Source: Ligilactobacillus ruminis DSM 20403 = NBRC 102161 (GTDB lineage Bacteria; Bacillota; Bacilli; Lactobacillales; Lactobacillaceae). Taken from it: DNA of 64,000 nt. Each line of letters opens with the position of its first letter. Position 1 is the stretch's first letter. The position numbers and the translations under genes were made by a program. This document shows, piece by piece, positions 1-7,499 of this stretch. The stretch lies in contig NZ_FOPI01000003.1 in the NCBI RefSeq assembly GCF_900113455.1, positions 62,001-126,000 on the forward strand. The letters run 5' to 3'. Below the pieces are notes generated by a model. It was not told the origin of the DNA, did no database searches, and saw only the letters and a program-made list of their open reading frames with translations.

Positions 1-375
1 AAGGAAATCAAGCCTAAAGTCTATCAGCTGAATGAAGGACAGACTCTGTTTTTAGGGGCATTGGCACGCTTTGATTACGTTTCCGGAGAAAAACAAGGCG
101 TTGTCGTATATCTGGACAACAATTTGATGATTCACAGAACCAAGACCGAAAATGCCTCTGCATTTTATGAAAAGCATGCCGGAAAACTGTTGAATCCTCC
201 TTCAGAAGAAGAGATGAAGACATTTCCGAAACTTGTCAGATTTGAGTTCAAGGTCACTGAAAAAAGCGATCTGGTTTTTGCAGGACTCGGATGGATTTCC
301 GTCAAGGCCGGCAGCATCGTTGCCGGTTGGGCTCCTGAAGGCGTCAGCGTCGTTTTGAGAAAAGCAATGATTTAA
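1..375 (+). CDS. yqeH: Ribosome biogenesis GTPase YqeH, C-terminal part (partial)
   Basis: The frame is open from base 1 to a TAA at 373-375, giving the last 124 codons of a protein whose GTPase core lies outside the window. The visible part (LFLGALARFDYVSG, then FAGLGWISV and a final GVSVVLRKAMI) resembles the C-terminal domain of YqeH, the circularly permuted GTPase needed for 30S assembly. The assignment is strengthened by the order that follows (yhbY, nadD, yqeK, rsfS), which is the conserved yqeH operon of Bacilli. The gap to yhbY is 12 bases, so the genes are probably co-transcribed. The catalytic G motifs cannot be judged from this fragment. Confidence 0.85.
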   Translation, partial: KEIKPKVYQLNEGQTLFLGALARFDYVSGEKQGVVVYLDNNLMIHRTKTENASAFYEKHAGKLLNPPSEEEMKTFPKLVRFEFKVTEKSDLVFAGLGWISVKAGSIVAGWAPEGVSVVLRKAMI

Positions 376-387
376 GAGGTTGAAAAA

Positions 388-699
388 ATGAAACTAAAAG
401 GAAAGCAAAAACGCTATTTACGTTCGCAGGCTCATGGGATGAGACCGCTTTTTCAAGTCGGAAAAGAAGGTTTGACCGCAAACTGGCTCAAGCAAGTCGA
501 AGATGCGATTGAAAAGCGCGAACTGCTTAAAATCAACGTTTTGCAAAACGCGATCGTGGAAGACGAAGAAGTTATTGAGTATATCGAAGATAATTCTCAG
601 ATTCAGGTCGTTCAAAAAATTGGTCACGTTCTCGTTTTGTTCAAGCAGGCCGATAAGCGTGAAAATCGCAGCTATTCGCTTGAAGCAGCCAAAATATAG
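388..699 (+). CDS. yhbY: YhbY/YqeI-type CRM-domain RNA-binding protein
   Basis: A 103-aa protein, the normal size for the single-domain CRM (YhbY) family that binds pre-50S or 30S ribosomal RNA. It begins MKLKGKQKRYLRSQAHGM and carries the family pattern GKEGLT at about residues 30-35, the loop matching the GxxG-like RNA-binding loop of CRM domains. The start ATG at 388 follows an AGAGGTT ribosome binding site. It lies 12 bases after yqeH and 11 bases before nadD, inside the ribosome-maturation and NAD operon. No defect is visible. Confidence 0.92.
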   Translation: MKLKGKQKRYLRSQAHGMRPLFQVGKEGLTANWLKQVEDAIEKRELLKINVLQNAIVEDEEVIEYIEDNSQIQVVQKIGHVLVLFKQADKRENRSYSLEAAKI

Positions 700-710
700 G
701 AGGCCTTTTC

Positions 711-1346
711 GTGGTTATCTCTAAAAAAAAGATGCCTGAGATCCAGATCAAGGTTGAGTCGATCAGCGGAATCAAGAAGAAACGTGTCGGAATTTTGGGC
801 GGAACGTTCAATCCGATTCATCACGGTCATCTGATTATGGCGGAGCAGGTTAAAAGTCAGCTTGACCTTGACAAGGTCATGTTCATGCCGGACAATCTGC
901 CGCCGCATGTCGATGCCAAAAGCGCAATCGATGCAAAATATCGTTTGAAGATGGCGGAACTTGCAATCGAAAACAACCCTGATTTTGAGATAGAAGACAT
1001 CGAACTGAAACGTGGCGGCGTAAGCTATACTTATGATACGATGAAAGAGCTTACGCTAAGAAATCCTGAAACGGAATATTACTTCATTATCGGCGGCGAC
1101 ATGGTGGAGTATTTGCCAAAATGGCACAGGATTGCCGATTTGATCAAACTGGTCAAATTTGTCGGTGTCGAACGTCCAGGTTACAGGCACAGAAGCGAGT
1201 ATCCGATCGTTTGGGTGGACGTTCCGCACATTGAAATCAGCTCATCGATGATTCGGGAAAAAATCAGGCATGATTGCTCAATCAAATATCTTGTTCCCGA
1301 TGCCGTTGAGGAGTATATCAGAGAGGAAGGCTTATATCGTGAGTGA
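711..1346 (+). CDS. nadD: Nicotinate-nucleotide adenylyltransferase
   Basis: NadD joins nicotinate mononucleotide and ATP to deaminated NAD, the penultimate step of NAD synthesis, in the cytoplasm. The nucleotidyltransferase signature GGTFNPIHHGHL is at about residues 30-41 and the second family motif ISSSMIR at about 176-182. I chose the GTG at 711 because GGAGG at 699-703 sits 7 bases upstream; this gives 211 aa with about 24 lysine-rich residues before the usual start of the fold. An ATG eight codons inside is a weaker alternative. The 3' end overlaps yqeK by 8 bases, implying translational coupling. Confidence 0.95.
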   Translation: MVISKKKMPEIQIKVESISGIKKKRVGILGGTFNPIHHGHLIMAEQVKSQLDLDKVMFMPDNLPPHVDAKSAIDAKYRLKMAELAIENNPDFEIEDIELKRGGVSYTYDTMKELTLRNPETEYYFIIGGDMVEYLPKWHRIADLIKLVKFVGVERPGYRHRSEYPIVWVDVPHIEISSSMIREKIRHDCSIKYLVPDAVEEYIREEGLYRE

Positions 1347-1935
1347 AATAAAACTAAGCAATCGTTTCTACCATGGCACAAAAGAAGAATTGTTGGAGAA
1401 AATCAAAAATCAATTGAGCGATTTTCGTTATAAACATATTTTGGGCGTTGGACAAACATGTTATGAACTTGCCAAATTGAACGGAGTCGATCCGGAACAG
1501 GCAATGATTGCAGGCTTTGTTCACGACTATGCCAAAGAAAAAACGGATGAACAGTTTATCGAAAAAATCAAGGAAAAAAAGCTTGATTCTGATTTGCTGA
1601 ACTGGGGCAATTTCATTTGGCATGGTGTCGTCGGCGCTGAATTTATCAAAGATGAGCTGAAAATTACGGATGAAGAAATTCTGAATGCCGTAAGACGTCA
1701 CACGGTGGGAGCTCCTGAAATGACGACGCTTGATCAAATTGTTTACGTTAGCGATTACGTCGAACCGAATCGCAGTTTTCCAGACGTTGAGATTGCAAGA
1801 TCCTTGGCTTATGCAAATTTAAAACAGGCCGTAATTTTTGAAACCAAACATACGCTGCAGTTTTTGATGAGCAGCAGTTCTAAAATTTATCCGGACGCTA
1901 TTTTGACTTATAATGCGTTCGTTGCAGAAAATTAA
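1339..1935 (+). CDS. yqeK: HD-domain diadenosine tetraphosphatase YqeK
   Basis: A 198-aa HD-superfamily hydrolase. YqeK members split diadenosine tetraphosphate symmetrically to two ADP. The metal-binding His is at about residue 33 (YKHILGV), the HD pair at 62-63 (GFVHDYAK), further histidines in IWHGVVG and RRHTVG, and the late Asp in YVSDYVEPNR. The frame is open further upstream, but the GTG at 1339, with GAGAGGAAGG 9 bases before it, gives the family-typical N-terminus and overlaps the nadD stop by 8 bases. Part of the nadD-yqeK-rsfS cluster. Confidence 0.92.
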   Translation: MSEIKLSNRFYHGTKEELLEKIKNQLSDFRYKHILGVGQTCYELAKLNGVDPEQAMIAGFVHDYAKEKTDEQFIEKIKEKKLDSDLLNWGNFIWHGVVGAEFIKDELKITDEEILNAVRRHTVGAPEMTTLDQIVYVSDYVEPNRSFPDVEIARSLAYANLKQAVIFETKHTLQFLMSSSSKIYPDAILTYNAFVAEN

Positions 1936-1948
1936 AGCGAGGTATTTT

Positions 1949-2305
1949 ATGGATAGCAAAGAATTATTAAAAGTTGTCGTTGAAGCAGCTGACAGCAAAC
2001 GTGCTGAGGATATTGTCGCTTTGGACGTTCAAGGAATCAGTCTGCTTGCGGATTATTTCGTAATCATGCAGGCGAATTCGGAACGCCAGGTCAAGGCAAT
2101 CGCTGATGTAATTGAAGAAAAAGTTGAAGAAGCAGGTTTTGAAGTCCGAAACGTCGAAGGAAAAGACGGAGCAAACTGGATATTGCTTGATTTGGGAGAC
2201 GTTGTCGTTCATGTTTTCAAAACTGAGACGCGACAGTTTTACAATCTTGAAAAGCTTTGGTCTGACGCACCTTTGGCAGATATTGACGATTGGATCAAGG
2301 AATAA
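1949..2305 (+). CDS. rsfS: Ribosomal silencing factor RsfS
   Basis: A 118-aa protein of the RsfS/YbeB/Iojap family, which binds L14 on the 50S subunit and blocks subunit joining when nutrients are scarce. The conserved central segment (SLLADYFVIMQANSERQV, then EGKDGANWILLDLGDVVVHVF) is present in full. ATG 1949 follows GCGAGGT; in-frame codons further upstream lie inside yqeK and lack an RBS. The stop TAA at 2303-2305 overlaps the ATG of the next gene by one base (TAATG), so the two are probably coupled. Confidence 0.96.
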   Translation: MDSKELLKVVVEAADSKRAEDIVALDVQGISLLADYFVIMQANSERQVKAIADVIEEKVEEAGFEVRNVEGKDGANWILLDLGDVVVHVFKTETRQFYNLEKLWSDAPLADIDDWIKE

Positions 2306-3039
2306 TGATTTACACGACATTTGCCAAATTGTACGATGACTTGATGGATCCTGAGATGTATGCCAACTGGCTTGATTTTGCCGAAGATGAGCTTGTTTCG
2401 GGGAATGTTTTGGACCTTGCATGCGGATCGGGGAAATTTGCCGTAAAACTTGCTGAACGCGGATTTGAAACGTCAGGTTTTGATTTGTCGGAAGACATGC
2501 TGAGTCTTGCTTTGAAACATGCTGAGGAAGCTGGAGTCGACCTTCCGCTTTATCAGGGCGATATGCTTGATTTAAGCGATCTTTCCGAAAAATTCAGCAA
2601 CGTGACCTGCTTTGCTGATTCGTTTTGTTATCTGCCTGATGAAAAAAGCGTTGAAAGAGCATTTGTTGAAGTTTTTCAGCACCTGAAACCTGAAGGAAAA
2701 TTTATCTTTGACGTGATTACGCCTTATCAAACCGACGTGGTCTATCCGGGATACATGTACAATTACACCGATGAAGAGCAGGCTTTCATTTGGACAAGTT
2801 TTGAGGGTAAATATCCTCACAGCGTCGAACATGAACTGACTTTCTTTATCTGGGACGAAAAAGAAGACGGATACGATCGAATTGAAGAGCTTCATTATGA
2901 AAGAACCTATGAGCTTGACGTTTATCTTAAAGCTCTTAAACATGCAGGGTTCAATCAGGTCAAGGTCAGTGCAGATTTTGGCAAGAGCAAACCGAATGAG
3001 CAAACAACACGTTGGTTCTTTGCTTGTCAAAAAGACTGA
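2305..3039 (+). CDS. yqeM: Class I SAM-dependent methyltransferase (YqeM type)
   Basis: A 244-aa Rossmann-fold methyltransferase. Motif I (VLDLACGSGKFA) is at about residues 35-46 and binds S-adenosylmethionine; GFDLSEDML after it fits motif II. Position directly after rsfS and before tmcAL matches YqeM in Bacillus-type genomes, whose substrate is not established as far as I know. The start at 2305 (MIYTTFAKLYDDLMD) overlaps the rsfS stop and matches the usual YxxFAxxYDxLM opening; an upstream in-frame start would lie inside rsfS. The symbol is based on synteny, so substrate and name are tentative. Confidence 0.85.
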   Translation: MIYTTFAKLYDDLMDPEMYANWLDFAEDELVSGNVLDLACGSGKFAVKLAERGFETSGFDLSEDMLSLALKHAEEAGVDLPLYQGDMLDLSDLSEKFSNVTCFADSFCYLPDEKSVERAFVEVFQHLKPEGKFIFDVITPYQTDVVYPGYMYNYTDEEQAFIWTSFEGKYPHSVEHELTFFIWDEKEDGYDRIEELHYERTYELDVYLKALKHAGFNQVKVSADFGKSKPNEQTTRWFFACQKD

Positions 3040-3052
3040 GAGGTGCGGTGTA

Positions 3053-4201
3053 TTGAAGATCGCAGGCGTAATAGCCGAGTATAACCCGTTTCACAATGGT
3101 CATCGCTATCAGATCGAGCAGATCAAAAAAGAGCTAAGCGATGCGCCATTAATTGTCGCAATGAGCGGAAACTTTCTTCAACGCGGAGAACCTGCGTGTT
3201 TTGACAAATGGACCAGGGCAGGCGAAGCCTTGCAAAACGGTGCTGATTTGGTCGTTGAAGTTCCGGTTGCTGCTTGCATGCAGCCGGCGGATCGCTTTGC
3301 GTTTGGCGGCGTGAACGCATTGAGTTCGCTTGGCGTAACCGATTTGTTTTTTGGTGCGGAGCATGCCGAATACGATTTTAAGAAATATGCAGAACTTGTC
3401 GCAGACGTTCACGGCGATTTTAAAAAATACGATCAGTCGTATGCCGCATCGTTTCAACAGGCAATTGCGCAAAAAATCGGACATAGCGTTGATCAGCCAA
3501 ACGATTTGTTGGCACTGTCATACGCAAAACAGTCCCTTTTAATGAAAGACGAATTGGAATTGCATCCCGTTCAAAGGATCCAAGCCGGATACCATGATAC
3601 GACTTTTGGCGATAATTCAAAAATCGCAAGTGCAACGGCAATCAGAACTTCCGTTGCAAGCGGTGCTCGTTCTCAAATAGATCGGGTCGTTCCCGAAGCG
3701 ACGGCAAACGATTTGAAAAAAAGCCCATTTGTTTCGTGGAATGATTTTTGGCCTGATCTGCATTACCTGTTGCTTAGTCAGTCCGTAAATTCACTTGGAA
3801 AAATCTACGGGATGGCCGAAGGAATCGAGTATCGTTTGAAGGATTGTGCTCAAAAAATGCCGTATGATGCTACTTTTGACGAATGGATCAAGCTTGTCAA
3901 AAACAAGCGTTTCACGTATACGAGACTGTCGCGCCTGGCTTGCTCATGCCTTTTGGGGATTAAAAGCGATGAAATTGAAGCTTATAATGACAATCCGTAC
4001 GTCAGGGTGCTTGGATTCAATGAGCGTGGTCGCGACGTTTTACATTTGGCGAAGAAACGCGATGAAATTGATATTTTCGCAAAGGTCGGCCAAGATGATC
4101 GCAAAAAACGCTTGGAACTTGATTATCGTGCGGGAAAGATTTATCAGCTTAAAAATGGATGCGAGCAAGATTTGAAGCGTGCTCCGTTAAGATTTTATTA
4201 G
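3053..4201 (+). CDS. tmcAL: tRNA(Met) cytidine acetate ligase TmcAL (YlbM)
   Basis: TmcAL uses ATP and acetate to form N4-acetylcytidine at the wobble position of elongator tRNA-Met. The N-terminus KIAGVIAEYNPFHNGHRYQ carries the HxGH-type nucleotidyltransferase motif at residues 14-17, and SATAIRTSV (about 181-189) is the second conserved element. Length is 382 aa, usual for the family. The start is a TTG at 3053, chosen because GAGAGG at 3038-3043 lies 9 bases upstream and the fold begins at once; the longer open frame runs back inside the methyltransferase gene. Confidence 0.92.
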   Translation: MKIAGVIAEYNPFHNGHRYQIEQIKKELSDAPLIVAMSGNFLQRGEPACFDKWTRAGEALQNGADLVVEVPVAACMQPADRFAFGGVNALSSLGVTDLFFGAEHAEYDFKKYAELVADVHGDFKKYDQSYAASFQQAIAQKIGHSVDQPNDLLALSYAKQSLLMKDELELHPVQRIQAGYHDTTFGDNSKIASATAIRTSVASGARSQIDRVVPEATANDLKKSPFVSWNDFWPDLHYLLLSQSVNSLGKIYGMAEGIEYRLKDCAQKMPYDATFDEWIKLVKNKRFTYTRLSRLACSCLLGIKSDEIEAYNDNPYVRVLGFNERGRDVLHLAKKRDEIDIFAKVGQDDRKKRLELDYRAGKIYQLKNGCEQDLKRAPLRFY

Positions 4202-4218
4202 CTGTCAAGTAAAACGGG

Positions 4219-4248
4219 TTGACAAACTCTTGGTTGACAGGTTATAAT
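4219..4248 (+). promoter_or_regulatory. Sigma-A promoter for yceD-rpmF
   Basis: The -35 TTGACA (4219-4224) and -10 TATAAT (4243-4248) both match consensus, with an 18-base spacer. A second TTGACA at 4234-4239 is too close to the -10 to serve. The promoter lies 31 bases before yceD and starts the yceD-rpmF unit. Confidence 0.85.
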
Positions 4249-4278
4249 CAAATTTGTTGCATTGGGAGGAAATACAGC

Positions 4279-4833
4279 ATGAAATGGTCGCTGAATGAGT
4301 TACGCCAGACTGTCGATGAACCGTTGACGTTTTCTGAAACGCTTGATTTGAAAGATGAGCTCATGGCTCGAAATTCAGATATTATTGAAGTTTCTCCCGT
4401 TGAAGTCAAGGGAATTTTTTCCGTTGACGAATTGGGAGTCTGCGGTTATGTTAAAGTTAAAACAAAGCTTGTGCTTCCGTCTTCTCGTTCGTTGGAAGCA
4501 ACGGAAGTTCCGCTTATTTTTGATTTTACTGAGCATTATGTCAGTCAGCACGAACATGATTTGTCGCGTTTTGAAGATACTGATGTCGTTATGATTTTGC
4601 CAAATGATATTTTGGATCTTGATAATGCGATTTGTGACAATATTTTGTTGCAAATTCCTATGCAGGTTTTGACTGCTACTGAACAGAGCAGCGATGAGTC
4701 GATGCCTTCTGGCAATGACTGGTCTGTTGTTTCCGAGAGTCAGTTAAAAAAATCTCGAAAAGATGAGGACGGAGTTGATCCGCGTTTGTCCAAATTAAAG
4801 GATTTTTTCAAGAATTCCGAGGAAAATTCCTAA
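4279..4833 (+). CDS. yceD: YceD/DUF177 family protein
   Basis: A 184-aa acidic protein of the DUF177 (YceD) family, which almost always precedes rpmF and has been linked to 23S rRNA and 50S maturation. Typical features are the N-terminus MKWSLNELRQ and the segment EVKGIFSVDELGVCGYVKVKTKLVLPSSRSL, except that the paired cysteines often found here are reduced to one. The start at 4279 follows GGGAGGA (4264-4270). The C-terminal 40 residues are charged and probably disordered. It is driven by the consensus promoter just upstream. Confidence 0.88.
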   Translation: MKWSLNELRQTVDEPLTFSETLDLKDELMARNSDIIEVSPVEVKGIFSVDELGVCGYVKVKTKLVLPSSRSLEATEVPLIFDFTEHYVSQHEHDLSRFEDTDVVMILPNDILDLDNAICDNILLQIPMQVLTATEQSSDESMPSGNDWSVVSESQLKKSRKDEDGVDPRLSKLKDFFKNSEENS

Positions 4834-4912
4834 GATTTGTTGCAAATTTCTTGAATAACAAGTACAATTCTTTTTGTTGAGTCATTTTGAAAGTTAAAGG
4901 AGGTGCCCCGTA

Positions 4913-5089
4913 ATGGCTGTACCAGCACGTAAAACATCAAAGACACGCAAAAGATTACGTCGTACGCACTACAAGCTGTCAGTTCCTGGCATGAGCGCAT
5001 GCCCTAACTGTGGTGAACTCAGAAAGTCACATCACGTATGCTCAGCTTGCGGTTACTACGGTGATAAGGAAGTCGTAAAGACAAAGTAA
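4913..5089 (+). CDS. rpmF: 50S ribosomal protein L32
   Basis: A 58-aa protein beginning [14 protein letters not shown] and containing two CxxC pairs (CPNC and CSAC) around residues 30-46, the zinc-binding form of L32 (the alternative form lacks the cysteines). It was found by direct translation because it is short. A strong AGGAGGTG SD lies 7 bases upstream. It follows yceD by 79 bases and is succeeded by hairpins typical of terminators. The cysteine-containing form fits growth with adequate zinc. Confidence 0.97.
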   Translation: MAVPARKTSKTRKRLRRTHYKLSVPGMSACPNCGELRKSHHVCSACGYYGDKEVVKTK

Positions 5090-5106
5090 TATATTTATAA
5101 GATATA

Positions 5107-5178
5107 CCAGGGACCATGGCCCTCTTATTTCTTATCAGAAAGCACCTCAAACGATACGTTGTGGGGTGTTTCTTTTTT
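5107..5178 (+). terminator. Tandem hairpins after rpmF
   Basis: A near-palindrome AGGGACCATGGCCCT at 5109-5123 is followed by a second hairpin, GAAAGCACCTC paired with GGGGTGTTTC, ending in TTTTTT (about 5138-5178). The second has the form of an intrinsic terminator for yceD-rpmF. Confidence 0.65.
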
Positions 5179-5197
5179 ATCCAAAATGGCAGAAAGA

Positions 5198-5254
5198 CAT
5201 CCGCTCCTGTAAGCAGCGGATGAATCGCCCCATTCTAAAGCATTTTGGTGCTTT
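5198..5254 (+). other. Two further stem-loops in the rpmF-engB gap
   Basis: CATCCGCT (5198-5205) pairs perfectly with AGCGGATG (5215-5222) across a 9-base loop without a following T run. AAAGCA (5238-5243) then pairs with TGCTTT (5250-5255). No short gene with an RBS was found here. They could be RNA structure or terminator remnants. Confidence 0.45.
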
Positions 5255-5255
5255 C

Positions 5256-5285
5256 TTTGCATCATTTAAATTCAGATAGTATAAT
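5256..5285 (+). promoter_or_regulatory. Probable promoter for engB
   Basis: TTTGCA (5256-5261) and TATAAT (5280-5285) are separated by 18 bases. They lie about 130 bases before engB, downstream of the rpmF terminator. Confidence 0.55.
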
Positions 5286-5418
5286 TAGCATATGTATAAT
5301 ATGCACGTTCTGTTTAAATGCAATCATAAAATTGCTTTGGAAAATTTTATCAATGCTTATAAATCAACCAGTTCAGGAGATGATATCCAAGGATGATTTA
5401 TGAAGGGTGGAAGAAAAA

Positions 5419-6015
5419 ATGAAAGTTCAAAACGTCGAGCTGACGATCAGCGCAGTTTCTCCTGCGCAATACCCCAATGAGGGGTTCCCGGAAATAGCTC
5501 TGTCAGGCCGATCGAACGTCGGTAAGTCTTCTTTGATTAATACGTTGATCAATCGCAAAGGGTTGGCAAGGACATCAAGTCAGCCCGGAAAGACGCAGAC
5601 GCTTAATTTTTACAATATTGAATCCGAACTGTATTTTGTGGACGTGCCAGGATATGGGTACGCAAAAGTTTCGAAAAAAGATCGTGAAAAATGGGGACAG
5701 ATGATTGAAAGGTATTTTTCCGATCGTCCCGTTCTGCGCGGCGTGATTTCGCTAGTTGACGGGCGCCATGAGCCAACGGAGCTTGATTGTCAGATGATTG
5801 ATTTTTTGCACTACTATGATTTGCCGATTCTTGTCTGTGCAACGAAAATGGACAAAATACCGCGCGGAAAGTGGAACAGGACAGAGAGCCAAATCAGGAA
5901 AAAACTCGCTTTGAACCCGCAAGACGAAATCGTTCTTTTTTCATCCGTCACAAAGGCCGGCAAAGAAGAAGTCTGGAACTGGGTTGAAAAAATGAGCGGT
6001 ATTAAGGGGGATTAA
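5419..6015 (+). CDS. engB: Ribosome biogenesis GTPase EngB (YsxC/YihA)
   Basis: A 198-aa TrmE-Era-EngA class GTPase essential for late 50S assembly. The G1 loop GRSNVGKS is at residues 30-37, the switch region SQPGKTQT follows, G3 is [10 protein letters not shown] and G4 is [11 protein letters not shown] prefer ATG 5419, with GGGTGGAAG just upstream, to the GTG at 5407 that lies inside that RBS; the protein then begins at the usual position. It stops 2 bases before the MazG-like gene, so the two form an operon. Confidence 0.95.
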   Translation: MKVQNVELTISAVSPAQYPNEGFPEIALSGRSNVGKSSLINTLINRKGLARTSSQPGKTQTLNFYNIESELYFVDVPGYGYAKVSKKDREKWGQMIERYFSDRPVLRGVISLVDGRHEPTELDCQMIDFLHYYDLPILVCATKMDKIPRGKWNRTESQIRKKLALNPQDEIVLFSSVTKAGKEEVWNWVEKMSGIKGD

Positions 6016-6017
6016 CG

Positions 6018-6317
6018 ATGGAATTCAATGAGTATCAAAAAGCTGCCAATCGCACTCTTTACGGAAATGAACAGGTTTTGACGAATTGTGCGTTAGGATT
6101 GGCTGGAGAGAGCGGTCAATTGATTGATCTGATTCAGGACTATACTTTTAAAGGAAAAGATCTTGATAAAGAAAAAATGATCGATGAGCTTGGGGACGTC
6201 CTGTGGTACCTTTCCCAGATTGCGCAATGGGCCAATGTTGATTTCGACGACGTTGCCAAGGCAAACATCGAAACTTTGAATAAACGCTACCCCAATGGTT
6301 TTACGGCTGGGATGTAG
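6018..6317 (+). CDS. MazG-like nucleotide pyrophosphohydrolase
   Basis: A 99-aa single-domain all-alpha NTP pyrophosphatase. The metal-binding acidic residues typical of MazG/HisE-like folds are visible as GLAGESGQLIDL (about 28-39) and DELGDVLWYLSQ (about 56-67), matching the ExxE...ExxD pattern. Such enzymes hydrolyse non-canonical or excess nucleoside triphosphates to the monophosphate. It starts 2 bases after engB and ends at a strong terminator, so it is the last gene of that unit. The exact substrate cannot be told from sequence. Confidence 0.85.
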   Translation: MEFNEYQKAANRTLYGNEQVLTNCALGLAGESGQLIDLIQDYTFKGKDLDKEKMIDELGDVLWYLSQIAQWANVDFDDVAKANIETLNKRYPNGFTAGM

Positions 6318-6324
6318 GAAGCTT

Positions 6325-6350
6325 GCACCTCATCTTTGAGGTGCTTTTTT
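6325..6350 (+). terminator. Terminator after engB and MazG-like gene
   Basis: GCACCTCA and TGAGGTGC form a perfect 8-bp stem with a TCTT loop, followed by TTTTTT. Confidence 0.9.
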
Positions 6351-6372
6351 ATCAAGTGCAGTGTTTTTGAAG

Positions 6373-6402
6373 TAAAAAAGGAATCATCGCTGATTCCTTT
6401 TT
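6373..6402 (-). terminator. Terminator of the 47-aa minus-strand gene
   Basis: AAAAAGGAATCA and TGATTCCTTTTT pair across a TCGC loop. A and T runs on both sides allow action in both directions; it sits directly after the minus-strand stop codon. Confidence 0.75.
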
Positions 6403-6404
6403 AG

Positions 6405-6548
6405 TTATTTCTTGTCTTCTTTTTTAGATTCAGTCTTTTGAGACTTATCAGCCTTTTCTTTGTTCTTCGCAGTCTTTTCTGGTTCTATGACTGCGAATTG
6501 ATCAAAAAGCTTTTCAAGATTTGTTTGACGGTTTACTTTAAGACCCAT
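6405..6548 (-). CDS. Small charged protein (47 aa), SPJ_0845-like
   Basis: The minus-strand frame begins MGLKVNRQTNLEKLFDQFAV and continues into a lysine/glutamate-rich tail ending KKEDKK. An SD AAGAGGTG lies 5 bases before the ATG, and a hairpin terminator follows the stop, so this is a self-contained small gene. The N-terminal pattern MGLxxxRQxxLxKLFDxFA resembles short Lactobacillales proteins annotated as the SPJ_0845 family, from memory and not searched. Its function is unknown; the tail is probably disordered. Confidence 0.75.
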   Translation of the reverse strand: MGLKVNRQTNLEKLFDQFAVIEPEKTAKNKEKADKSQKTESKKEDKK

Positions 6549-6665
6549 GTAATCACCTCTTAACATTGAAAGCATAACAGATTTGGCACGTAAAATGCAA
6601 GAGCATGGTCACAATGCAATTTTATGCACTTCATTTGAATATACAACGGGTGATTCAGCTTTAAA

Positions 6666-6694
6666 TTGCATAAAGAAAGCAAAAGATGTATAAT
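6666..6694 (+). promoter_or_regulatory. Promoter for the orphan ABC ATPase
   Basis: TTGCAT (6666-6671) and TATAAT (6689-6694) are 17 bases apart, 45 bases before the ATG. Confidence 0.7.
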
Positions 6695-6739
6695 TTGAGC
6701 ATCGGAAATTTTTAGGAAGAATCGGAAGGAAGTTTAGTT

Positions 6740-7474
6740 ATGACGAAAATGATCGAAATTAAAAACCTTATGAAAAAATATGGCAAAAATATTGTTTTAA
6801 AAGGCATCACAGAAAACGTCAACAAGGGACAAGTTATTTGCGTAATCGGTCCTTCAGGGTCAGGCAAGAGCACTTTTCTTCGCTGCTTGAATGTGCTTGA
6901 AAAGCCAAACTCTGGGAAGATCTTGTTTGAAGGCAAAGATTTGACGAATATATCTGAAAAAGAGCTTTGCGCTTTAAGAGAGAAAATGGGGATGGTATTT
7001 CAAAGTTTTAATCTGTTTCCTAACATGACGGTGCTCGAAAACATCAAAGTTGCACCGATGAGGGTCAAAGGAATTGCTGAAGATGAAGCCGAAAAAAAAG
7101 CCAAACAGCTGCTTGAAAAGGTAGGTTTGTCTGATCACGAAAATCAATATCCTGCGAGTCTTTCAGGCGGCCAACAGCAGCGTGTCGCAATTGCACGCGC
7201 ATTGGCGATGGATCCTGAGGTGATGCTCTTCGATGAACCGACAAGCGCGCTTGATCCGGAGATGGTCGGTGAAGTTTTGAAGGTTATGCGTGATTTGGCC
7301 GATTCCGGAATGACAATGGTGGTTGTCACGCACGAGATGGGCTTTGCCAAGGAAGTTGCTGACGAAGTCTGGTTCATGTCTGACGGCTATATTCAAGAAA
7401 AAGGCAATCCGAAAGATTTCTTTAATGCACCTAAGACTGATCGTGCAAAGGAATTTTTGGCGAAGATATTGTAG
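6740..7474 (+). CDS. glnQ: Polar amino-acid ABC transporter ATP-binding protein
   Basis: A 244-aa ABC ATPase with Walker A GPSGSGKS at 37-44, Q-loop in VFQSFNLFP (about 86-94), signature LSGGQ at 141-145, Walker B VMLFDEP at 161-167 and the H-loop His at about 198 (VVTHEM). [13 protein letters not shown] and the overall length match the GlnQ/ArtP type that energises uptake of glutamine or other polar amino acids. No permease or binding protein lies next to it; uvrC follows after 25 bases. The substrate and the symbol are inferred from family likeness only. Confidence 0.85.
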   Translation: MTKMIEIKNLMKKYGKNIVLKGITENVNKGQVICVIGPSGSGKSTFLRCLNVLEKPNSGKILFEGKDLTNISEKELCALREKMGMVFQSFNLFPNMTVLENIKVAPMRVKGIAEDEAEKKAKQLLEKVGLSDHENQYPASLSGGQQQRVAIARALAMDPEVMLFDEPTSALDPEMVGEVLKVMRDLADSGMTMVVVTHEMGFAKEVADEVWFMSDGYIQEKGNPKDFFNAPKTDRAKEFLAKIL

Positions 7475-7499
7475 CATTTAACGAAACGGAGGGATTTCA

